Program-made: the position numbers and the translations under genes
Notes under the pieces: generated by a model
What the model was told of the DNA's origin: nothing
Database searches by the model: none
The model's input: the letters and a program-made list of their open reading frames with translations, nothing else
From: Nocardioides sp. R-C-SC26
GTDB taxonomy: Bacteria > Actinomycetota > Actinomycetes > Propionibacteriales > Nocardioidaceae
DNA length: 64,000 nucleotides
Reading direction: 5' to 3'
Assembly (NCBI RefSeq): GCF_021246465.1
Contig: NZ_JAHRHK010000003.1
Location: 177,025-241,024 of the forward strand
In this document: positions 53,053-59,771 of the stretch, in pieces
How the letters are laid out: each line of letters starts with the position of its first letter
How positions within the stretch are numbered: the stretch's first letter is position 1

Positions 53053-53880
53053 CTACTCCGTGGCGAGGTAGGCGAGCTGGGCGGTGACCGACCAGTCCGC
53101 GGCATCCCACATCGACTCGTCGACGTCGGCGTAGACGATCTCGACGACGCGGCGCGGGAGAGCCTCGTCCTCCAACAGGTGCGGGCCGGCTTCGACGCCG
53201 AGCTGACCCAGGGCCGCGCGGACGCCGTCCAGGCGCTGACGGCGGTGGGCGAGGTAGTAGTCCAGCACGCCGCCCGCATCGGGCTGCACGGGACCGTGGG
53301 CCGGCCAGACGGCGTCGACCTCGCCGTTGGCGACCAGCGACCGCATCTTCTCCAGCGAGGCGAAGTAGGGCCGCAGCGCGCCGTCGGGGTGCGCCACGAT
53401 CGTCGTGCCGCGCCCGAGCACCATGTCTCCGGTGAGCAGCACCCGCTCCGCCGGGAGTACGAAGCTCACCGAGTCGGCCGTGTGCCCGGGGGTGTGGACG
53501 GCGCGGAGGTGCAGGCCGTCGACGTCGATCTCCTCGTCGTCGCCGAGCGGGTCGGCGTCACGGCACCACTCCGACGAGACCGCCCGTACCGGCGCACCGG
53601 TTCGCTCACGCACCAGCTCGACGGCGTCGGTGTGGTCGAAGTGGTGGTGGGTGATGAGCACCAGCCCGACGTCGCCCGCCTCGGCGAGGACGGCGTCCAC
53701 GTGCTCGGCGAGGTCGGGGCCAGGATCCACGATCACGCACCGCGCGGCGCCCGGCTCTCGCAGCACCCAGGTGTTGGTGCCGTCGAGGGTGAACGGGCCC
53801 GGGTTGTCGGCTCGCACGCAGACGGCACGGTCGCCGAACCGCCCGCCGTCCCAGACGGCCCAGTCGCTCCCCGCTGTCAT
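53053..53880 (-). CDS. Metallo-beta-lactamase-fold hydrolase
   Basis: The 275-residue protein has the zinc motif VLITHHHFDHTD (H-x-H-x-D-H), a further His in VHTPGHTADSV and an Asp in LLTGDMVLG. This is the MBL-fold plan of the LACTB2-like subgroup, whose members cleave phosphodiester or thioester bonds. It corresponds by position to Rv3677c of M. tuberculosis. It is the last gene of a four-gene run (DUF4177, RidA, NUDIX, MBL), separated from the NUDIX gene by 12 bases. Substrate unknown. Confidence 0.9.
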   Translation of the reverse strand: MTAGSDWAVWDGGRFGDRAVCVRADNPGPFTLDGTNTWVLREPGAARCVIVDPGPDLAEHVDAVLAEAGDVGLVLITHHHFDHTDAVELVRERTGAPVRAVSSEWCRDADPLGDDEEIDVDGLHLRAVHTPGHTADSVSFVLPAERVLLTGDMVLGRGTTIVAHPDGALRPYFASLEKMRSLVANGEVDAVWPAHGPVQPDAGGVLDYYLAHRRQRLDGVRAALGQLGVEAGPHLLEDEALPRRVVEIVYADVDESMWDAADWSVTAQLAYLATE

Positions 53881-53892
53881 CGCGTACCTCTC

Positions 53893-54777
53893 CTACACGC
53901 GCCGCTGCGCGACCAGCGGGCGGAGGTCGTCGGGCATGGAGAGCGTGAAGCCGTCGCCGAGCGGCTCGACCTCGGGGGTGAACATGGTGACCCGGCGGCC
54001 CTGCGCCGCAGCCAGGACGGCGTCCACGTCGGGGTGGGTGCCGACCTCCAGGCAGGTCAGGTACGTCGGCGGCAGCATCGCCAGGTCTCCGCCATCGGCC
54101 CGGTCGGCGGCGATCGCCGCCGGCAGCCACGTCACCGAGGAGGACTCGGTGGAGACATCGCGGGTGAGCTGCCCCGCCGGCAGCTGAGCGACGAAGAACC
54201 AGGTGCGGTAGCGCTTGGACTCGAACACCGGCGTCAGCCAGCCCGACCAGGTGCCGAGCAGATCGGTGCGCAGCACCAGCCCGCGCCGGTTGAGGAAGTC
54301 GGTCATCGACAGGTCACGCGACTCCAGGGCGAACCGGTCGGCCTCCCAGTCGTCGCCGGTCGTGTCGGCCACGACGTCGTCGGGGCGCTCGAGCGGCCCG
54401 GCGAGCAGGACCCCGGACTCCTCGAAGGTCTCGCGCACGGCGGCACAGACGAGTGCTCGCGCCGTGTCCTCGTCGCAGCCCAGTCGCTCGGCCCACTCCG
54501 AAGGCGTCGGACCGGCCCAGGCGACGTCGGCGTCGAAGTCGCGCGGGTCGACACCCCCGCCGGGGAACACGGCCATCCCACCGGCGAACTCCATCGAGAC
54601 GTGCCGACGAAGGAGGTAGACCTCGGGGCCCCGATCGTCGGCGGAGTCGCCGGAGCGCATCAGCACCACCGTCGCGGCGTCACGGGGTTCTACGGCGACG
54701 CGGGTGCCGTCGGCGAACTCGGCCGCGACGTCGGCCAGGTGCGGCGGGAGCGGCACGGGCGGAAGCGGGATCCTCAT
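53893..54777 (-). CDS. NUDIX hydrolase
   Basis: The 294-residue protein has the NUDIX box with an insertion. GGMAVFPGGGVDP opens it, and after about 25 residues comes AVRETFEESGVLLAG (the R-E-x-x-E-E-x-G end). The longer insert and length of near 300 residues fit the NUDT19/RNU-type subfamily, some of which hydrolyse CoA derivatives. Glu residues for metal binding are in place. It starts at ATG 54777, in a 4-bp overlap with the RidA stop. Substrate cannot be named. Confidence 0.85.
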   Translation of the reverse strand: MRIPLPPVPLPPHLADVAAEFADGTRVAVEPRDAATVVLMRSGDSADDRGPEVYLLRRHVSMEFAGGMAVFPGGGVDPRDFDADVAWAGPTPSEWAERLGCDEDTARALVCAAVRETFEESGVLLAGPLERPDDVVADTTGDDWEADRFALESRDLSMTDFLNRRGLVLRTDLLGTWSGWLTPVFESKRYRTWFFVAQLPAGQLTRDVSTESSSVTWLPAAIAADRADGGDLAMLPPTYLTCLEVGTHPDVDAVLAAAQGRRVTMFTPEVEPLGDGFTLSMPDDLRPLVAQRRV

Positions 54778-55271
54778 GAGGCACCGCCCCGTTCAGCCGC
54801 GTCCAGCTCGACCACGATCTCGACCTCGACCGGCGCATCCAGCGGCAGCACGGCCACGCCGACGGCGGAGCGCGCGTGCACCCCGGCCTCGCCGAACGCC
54901 TCGCCGAGCAGCTCGGAGGCGCCGTTGGCGACCTGCGGCTGCCCGGTGAACTCCGCGGAGGAGGCGACGAACACGACGACCTTGACGACGCGGCGAACCC
55001 GCTCGAGGTCGCCGATCACCGACTTCACCGCCGCGATCGCGTTCAGCGCACACTGCTGTGCGCAGGCGTAGGCCTCCTCGGCCGTCACGCCGGCGCCGAC
55101 CTTGCCGGTGGCGATCAGCTCGCCGGCCCGCATCGGCAGCTGTCCCGAGGTGTGCACGTAGGCACCGGTGACCACGGCCGGCGTGTAGGCGGCGACGGGC
55201 GGCACGACGTCCGGCACGCTGAGGCCGAGCGCGCTCAGGCGCCCCTCGACGGTCACCGCGGCGTCCGTCAC
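54774..55271 (-). CDS. RidA family protein
   Basis: The 165-residue protein starts at GTG 55271, overlapping the DUF4177 stop (GTGA). It matches the RidA/YjgF/YER057c fold: VVTGAYVHTSGQLPM, ALNAIAAVKSVIGDLERVRRVVKVVVFVAS and an end strand VEVEIVVELDA. RidA proteins deaminate reactive enamine/imine intermediates; the Arg needed for this is not clearly present here, so it could belong to another subgroup. It matches Rv3678c in context. The C-terminus overlaps the NUDIX start. Confidence 0.85.
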   Translation of the reverse strand: MTDAAVTVEGRLSALGLSVPDVVPPVAAYTPAVVTGAYVHTSGQLPMRAGELIATGKVGAGVTAEEAYACAQQCALNAIAAVKSVIGDLERVRRVVKVVVFVASSAEFTGQPQVANGASELLGEAFGEAGVHARSAVGVAVLPLDAPVEVEIVVELDAAERGGAS

Positions 55272-55423
55272 TGGAGCGGGCGCTTGAAGTAGCCGACCAG
55301 GTTCTCGGGGTTCATCCCCGGCGCGATCTGCACCAGCTCCCACCCCTCGGCCCCGAAGTTGTCGAGGATCTGCTTGGCGGCGTGCGTGAGGATCGGCGCG
55401 GTCAGGTACTCCCACTTCGTCAT
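55268..55423 (-). CDS. DUF4177 small protein
   Basis: The 51-residue protein fits DUF4177: MTKWEYLTAPILTHAAKQIL, FGAEGWELVQI and a Lys-Arg end. The W-E-Y and E-G-W-E-L-V elements are the family marks. Its function is unknown. It is the first gene of the DUF4177-RidA-NUDIX-MBL run and is homologous in position to Rv3678A of M. tuberculosis. It is divergent from the TfoX-like gene, with 45 bases between the starts, so both promoters are compressed. Confidence 0.85.
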   Translation of the reverse strand: MTKWEYLTAPILTHAAKQILDNFGAEGWELVQIAPGMNPENLVGYFKRPLQ

Positions 55424-55468
55424 GGCTCGCAGACTACTCAGGCCGCGTCCCGGTGCAGACTGCTCCGT

Positions 55469-55792
55469 ATGGCGTACGACGTCGACCTGGCCGATCGCGT
55501 GCGCGACCTGCTGCCCCCGGGCACCGTGGAGAAGCCGATGTTCGGCGGGCTCGGGTTCATGGTCGGCGGCAACCTGGCGGTCTGCGTCAGCGGGCAGGGC
55601 GGGGTGCTCGTCCGAGTGACCGCCGAGGACTCCCCCGGCCTCATCGACGGTGTCGCGGTCGTGCCCCTGGTGATGGGGGGCCGTGAGTCGCGCACCTGGC
55701 TGCGAGTCGACACGACCGCACTCGACGGGGCCCAGCTGACGCCGTGGGTCGCGCGCGGCCTCGCCGTCGCGACGTCGCTGCCGCCGAAGTGA
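55469..55792 (+). CDS. TfoX N-terminal domain protein
   Basis: The 107-residue protein has the TfoX N-terminal fold: LADRVRDLLPPGTVEKPMFGGLGFMVGGNLAVCV, where K-x-M-F-G-G is the family mark, and a C-terminal helix. The C-terminal TfoX domain is missing, as in many single-domain homologues. In Haemophilus TfoX activates competence genes, but these small versions have no known role. The stop (TGA 55790-55792) falls inside an inverted-repeat element. Confidence 0.8.
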   Translation: MAYDVDLADRVRDLLPPGTVEKPMFGGLGFMVGGNLAVCVSGQGGVLVRVTAEDSPGLIDGVAVVPLVMGGRESRTWLRVDTTALDGAQLTPWVARGLAVATSLPPK

Positions 55793-55952
55793 TTCCGCGG
55801 ATGGGGGCTGTCGTGGTGGGCGTCGTCCCGGTGCGTGCATGAGTGCCGACGAGGAGGGAGCCGTGCCGGAGGCACGGCGACTGACGAGGAGGTGCTCAGG
55901 TGCGTGCGGGGGCGGGGCCCGGCCGGCATCTGCCCTATCCGCGGGATCACTA
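55788..55952. mobile_element. 165-bp element with 18-20 bp inverted ends
   Basis: The left end AGTGATTCCGCGGATGGG and the reverse complement of the right end AGTGATCCCGCGGATAGGG match at all but two positions. An internal 8-bp hairpin (GCCGTGCC / GGCACGGC at about 55860-55880) is also present. There is no reading frame of note. It is unlike the 168-bp element in sequence but similar in plan. It overlaps the TfoX-like stop codon at the left end. Confidence 0.55.
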
Positions 55953-55970
55953 AGTAGGAGCCTCGGCCGA

Positions 55971-56720
55971 TCAGGCGCCGAGCCACTCCTCGAAGGTCTG
56001 CCGCCCACGCGGTCCGTCGCCCTTCGGCAGCAGGGCACCCGAGCGCATCGCCTTGCCGGCGGCACCCGGCAGCGGCACCCGCACGACCCGACGTCTCATC
56101 CCGCGGGCGCGCGCCACGCGACGCGCGGCGAGGTCCATCCGCACCTCCTCGGGGCCCGCGAGGTCGGGCGCGCGACCCACGGGCCCACCCTCGGCCAGAT
56201 CCACCAGTGCCTCGGCGACCTCGCGCGCGGCGATCGGCTGGCTGAGCATCACCGGGACGACGGAGACCGGTCCGATCCGCACGAAGCCCAGCAACTGCTC
56301 GGCGAACTCGTGGAACTGGGTGGCACGCAGCACCGACCAGGGCGTCGCGCCCGCTGCGACCAGGTGCTCCTGGTGCTGCTTGCCGCGGTAGTAGCCCGAT
56401 GCCGAGCCGTCGATGCCCACGATCGACAGCGCGACGTGGTGTCCGACGCCGGCAGCCTGCTCGCCGGCGAGCAGGGCCTGGGTCACCGCACCGAAGAAGG
56501 CCGAGGCACCGCGCTCGCTCTGCGCCGTCGTCCCGGTCAGGTCGAGCACCGTCTCGACACCGCCCAACCGTTGCGCGAGCACGTCCGCGACCGCCGCGCC
56601 CGCCGTCAGGTCGACGCCGCTCGAGCGTGTCAGCGGCACGACCTCGTGCCCGCGCTCGACGGCGACGTCGCCGACCTGCCGCCCGACGACGCCGGTCGCA
56701 CCGGCCACAGCGATCTTCAC
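55971..56720 (-). CDS. NAD(P)-binding NmrA/SDR-type protein
   Basis: The 249-residue protein starts at GTG 56720. The Rossmann motif KIAVAGATGVVGRQVGDVAVERGHEV opens it, with G-A-T-G-x-x-G. YYRGKQHQEHLV carries a Y-x-x-x-K pair, though shifted from the classical SDR site, and VLRATQFHEF matches the NmrA-like extension. Such proteins bind NAD(P) and are oxidoreductases or redox sensors. The C-terminal end (LPKGDGPRGRQTFEEWL) is typical of the group. It is divergent from the first Get3-like gene. Confidence 0.85.
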   Translation of the reverse strand: MKIAVAGATGVVGRQVGDVAVERGHEVVPLTRSSGVDLTAGAAVADVLAQRLGGVETVLDLTGTTAQSERGASAFFGAVTQALLAGEQAAGVGHHVALSIVGIDGSASGYYRGKQHQEHLVAAGATPWSVLRATQFHEFAEQLLGFVRIGPVSVVPVMLSQPIAAREVAEALVDLAEGGPVGRAPDLAGPEEVRMDLAARRVARARGMRRRVVRVPLPGAAGKAMRSGALLPKGDGPRGRQTFEEWLGA

Positions 56721-56787
56721 GAGCCCATCCCATCGGGCCGCCTCGTTCACCGCAAGGGCGAGGTCGCCAGGCACTAGTGTCCGGCGC

Positions 56788-57789
56788 ATGAGCGACTGGC
56801 CGAAGGTGCGTCTGCACGTGGTCACCGGCAAGGGCGGCACCGGCAAGTCCACGGTGGCTGCGGCCCTGGCCCTCGCCCTGGCGGGTCACGGCAAGAACGT
56901 CCTGCTCTGCGAGGTGGAGGGACGCCAGGGCATCGCCCGGATGTTCGACGTCGACCCGCTGCCCTACGCCGAGCGACGTCTCGCCACCGGACTCCCCGAG
57001 CGTGACCGCGCGCAGGGCTCGGCCGGCGGCCCGGGGCTCGTTCACGCCCTCCACATCGACGCCGAGTCGGCGCTGCTGGAGTACCTCGCGATGTACTACA
57101 AGCTGGGTCGCGCAGGCCGTGCGCTCGACAAGTTCGGTGTCATCGAGTTCGCCACCACGATCGCTCCCGGCGTCCGGGACGTGCTTCTCACCGGCAAGGT
57201 GTTCGAGGCCGTGCAGCGCAACAGTCGCAACAAGGGCGCCATCCAGTACGACGCCGTCGTGCTCGACGCACCGCCCACGGGCCGGATCACCCAGTTCCTC
57301 AACGTGTCCAACGAGCTCGCGGGTCTGGCGAAGGTCGGTCCGATCAAGTCGCAGTCGGACACGATGATGACGCTCTTCCGCTCGCCGCGCACCGCCGTGC
57401 ACCTGGTGACCGTGCTGGAGGAGATGCCGGTGCAGGAGACGGCGGACGGCATCTCCGAACTGCGTGCCGTCGACCTGCCGGTGGGCGGAGTGATCGTCAA
57501 CCTCGTGCGGCCCCAGGAGCTGAGCCCGAAGGATCTGACCGCGGTCGAGGCAGGGACGATCGCCTCCGATCTCGCGGCCGCCGGCATGACCCCCGACGAC
57601 GACCTCGTCGACGGACTCCTCACCGCCGCGCGGGACCACGCCGAACGTCGCGACCTGGAGAACACCCAGCGCGCGCTCGTCAACGACCTCGGCGTGCCGG
57701 TCTACGAGCTGCCCCGACTGCCGCAGGGCGTCGATCTCGGCGCCCTCTACGACCTGGCCTCCCGACTGCGCGAGCAGGGGCTGGCATGA
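56788..57789 (+). CDS. ArsA/Get3-like ATPase, first of pair
   Basis: The 333-residue ATPase starts at ATG 56788. Its deviant Walker A is VVTGKGGTGKST with the signature Lys, and the switch/Walker B region is YDAVVLDAPPTGRITQFL. It fits the ArsA/Get3 family, which moves tail-anchored proteins or metals. In M. tuberculosis the neighbours Rv3679 and Rv3680 are a pair of this type located next to whiB4; a metal-export role is not shown. It is followed 31 bases later by the second ATPase, and they may form a heterodimer. Confidence 0.9.
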   Translation: MSDWPKVRLHVVTGKGGTGKSTVAAALALALAGHGKNVLLCEVEGRQGIARMFDVDPLPYAERRLATGLPERDRAQGSAGGPGLVHALHIDAESALLEYLAMYYKLGRAGRALDKFGVIEFATTIAPGVRDVLLTGKVFEAVQRNSRNKGAIQYDAVVLDAPPTGRITQFLNVSNELAGLAKVGPIKSQSDTMMTLFRSPRTAVHLVTVLEEMPVQETADGISELRAVDLPVGGVIVNLVRPQELSPKDLTAVEAGTIASDLAAAGMTPDDDLVDGLLTAARDHAERRDLENTQRALVNDLGVPVYELPRLPQGVDLGALYDLASRLREQGLA

Positions 57790-57820
57790 CCACGCGCGAA
57801 GCGACCCGAGAGGACGCCCG

Positions 57821-58993
57821 ATGAGCACCCGAACCCGCGTGGGCCCGACCGGGCTGACCACCGCGCCCGCGCTCGACGTCGACCGTCTGCTCGACGACCG
57901 CTCGGTCGGGATCATCGTGTGCTGCGGCTCGGGCGGCGTCGGTAAGACGACGACCGCCGCCGCGCCCGCGCTGCGCGCGGCCGAACGTGGGCGCACGGTG
58001 GTCGTGCTGACCATCGACCCGGCCAGGCGGCTGGCGCAGTCGATGGGCATCGAGAGTCTCGACAACACCCCGCGCCCGGTGACCGACGTCGACCCGGCCG
58101 CCGGCGGCTCGCTCGACGCGATGATGCTCGACATGAAGCGCACCTTCGACGAGGTCGTGGAGAGCCAGGCCAGCCCGGAGAAGGCCCAGCAGATCCTGGA
58201 GAACCCCTTCTACATCGCACTCTCCAGCTCGTTCGCGGGCACGCAGGAGTACATGGCGATGGAGAAGCTCGGCCAGATCCACGCCGACGCGCGCCGCGAC
58301 GGGACCTACGACCTGATCGTCGTCGACACCCCGCCGTCGCGCTCGGCGCTGGACTTCCTCGACGCCCCCGAGCGGCTCTCCAGCTTCCTCGACGGCCGGT
58401 TCATCAAGCTCATGCTGGCGCCCGCGAAGGGGCCGGCGAAGCTGCTCGGAGCCGGCTTCTCGCTGATCACCAACGCCCTCACCAAGGTGCTCGGCGCCCA
58501 GGTCCTGCGCGATCTGCAGACCTTCGTGACCGCGATCGACACCGTCTTCGGCGGCTTCCGCCAGCGCGCCATGAGGACCTACGCCCTCCTGCAGGCCGAC
58601 GGGACGGCGTTCCTCGTCGTCGCCGCGCCGGAGCCGGACGCGCTGCGCGAGGCCGCCTACTTCGTGGAGCGGCTCAGCGAGGACGCGATGCCGCTGGCGG
58701 GCCTGGTGGTCAACCGCGCGAGCGCGCCGCCGTCAGGCGATCTCAGCGCCGACGAGGCGATGGCGGCCGGGCAACGGCTCCGCGCGAAGGACCCCGCCTC
58801 GGTGACGGCGGGCCTGCTGCGGTTGCACGCCGACCAGTCTCGCTCGGTGGAGCGGGAGGCCAGACTGCGGGCGGGATTCGCCAAGGCGCATCCGCAGGTG
58901 CCCACCGCTGTAGTGCCCGCGCTCGCGGCGGACGTCCACGACCTCAGTGGCCTGCGACGGATCGGAGCCCTGCTCGCGGACTCCGGCGCGTAG
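57821..58993 (+). CDS. ArsA/Get3-like ATPase, second of pair
   Basis: The 390-residue ATPase starts at ATG 57821 with GAGAGGA upstream. Deviant Walker A is CCGSGGVGKTTT, the Walker B region is YDLIVVDTPPSRSALDFL, and the residue run LTIDPARRLAQSMGI is typical of the family. The N-terminal 30 residues are an extension. It corresponds to Rv3680. A region rich in small residues (LAPAKGPAKLLGAGFSL) may form a hydrophobic groove for a client. It is co-directional with the first ATPase and convergent with whiB4. Confidence 0.9.
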   Translation: MSTRTRVGPTGLTTAPALDVDRLLDDRSVGIIVCCGSGGVGKTTTAAAPALRAAERGRTVVVLTIDPARRLAQSMGIESLDNTPRPVTDVDPAAGGSLDAMMLDMKRTFDEVVESQASPEKAQQILENPFYIALSSSFAGTQEYMAMEKLGQIHADARRDGTYDLIVVDTPPSRSALDFLDAPERLSSFLDGRFIKLMLAPAKGPAKLLGAGFSLITNALTKVLGAQVLRDLQTFVTAIDTVFGGFRQRAMRTYALLQADGTAFLVVAAPEPDALREAAYFVERLSEDAMPLAGLVVNRASAPPSGDLSADEAMAAGQRLRAKDPASVTAGLLRLHADQSRSVEREARLRAGFAKAHPQVPTAVVPALAADVHDLSGLRRIGALLADSGA

Positions 58994-59185
58994 GGCTGCG
59001 GGTTTGCCGGTGAGATTCGCTGGTTTCCCCGGCTGACCGGCGAAACCTGCATCCCGACGGGCGAAACTGTCACCGGACGGGCGAAGCTTCGCGCGCTGAG
59101 TGCTGGTTTTGCCTGTGGACCGGGGAAAGCTGCAGGTGCAGGTTTCCCCGGCCGACCGGGGAAACCCAGAAGCGAGAGACCCGCC
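58994..59185. repeat. Intergenic repeat cluster, same family as at 7721-7938
   Basis: The segment contains inverted pieces such as CAGGTTTCCCCGGCC-GACCGGGGAAACCC at about 59140-59168 and GGTTTCCCCGGCTGACCGGCGAAACC at about 59023-59048. Both share the arms of the palindrome at 7750-7779. It lies between the convergent ATPase and whiB4 genes and has no coding frame. It may act as a terminator for both. Confidence 0.65.
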
Positions 59186-59476
59186 TCAGACGGCGACGAC
59201 GGGCTCGGACGACGCGCCTTCGCGGGCGGTCTCGAGCACAGCGCGCCACGACGCGGTCGGACGACGACGCAGCAGCGCGCGGCGCTCCCGCTCGGTCATG
59301 CCGCCCCACACGCCCCATTCGATCTGGTTGTCCAGCGCCTCGGCGAGGCACTCGGTGCGCACTGGGCACGTCTGGCAGACCTGCTTGGCCTTGTTCTGCT
59401 CCGCACCCCGTACGAACAGCGTGTCCGGGTTGTCCGCCCGGCAAGCGGCGCGCGGCGCCCAGTCTTCAACCCACAT
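59186..59476 (-). CDS. whiB4: WhiB-family iron-sulphur regulator (WhiB4-like)
   Basis: The 96-residue protein starts at ATG 59476. Four Cys ligands for a [4Fe-4S] cluster are present: Cys12 (AACRADNP), Cys34 and Cys37 (CQTC) and Cys43. The G-x-W-G-G motif (GVWGGMTERERRALLRRR) that contacts sigma factor follows, and the tail is basic. Between ATPase genes and ponA2 it is placed like M. tuberculosis whiB4 (Rv3681c), a redox-responsive regulator. The symbol rests on synteny and size; WhiB1/2-type is less likely. It is divergent from ponA2 across 295 bases that hold no gene. Confidence 0.85.
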   Translation of the reverse strand: MWVEDWAPRAACRADNPDTLFVRGAEQNKAKQVCQTCPVRTECLAEALDNQIEWGVWGGMTERERRALLRRRPTASWRAVLETAREGASSEPVVAV

Positions 59477-59771
59477 GTCAGTCCCCAGATCGTTCGCGAG
59501 ACGGGTGTGTCCTCGGCTGACGCCACAACCCTGTGACGCCGGGACACCCCCACCAGTCCCATCTCTTGACGACGGAAACGCTACGTGCGGCAACTGGTCC
59601 GTACCACCGCCCATGCGACTCAACTGGCATAGCCCGAGATGACTAGTCCACCCCTGGTCTCCCCCCGCCTCGCGACGGGAGACGAGCCCGGAGGCGGCCT
59701 GCCGGCACGAGCGGGCGGCCCGTGTCGGACGAGAGGCCGGGGCGCACCCGGCGACCACGTACATTTGGCGG

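Noticed and set aside
55438-58143. A 901-residue minus-strand frame
   Set aside because: It is the shadow of the TfoX-like, NmrA-like and Get3-like genes and has no recognisable domain.
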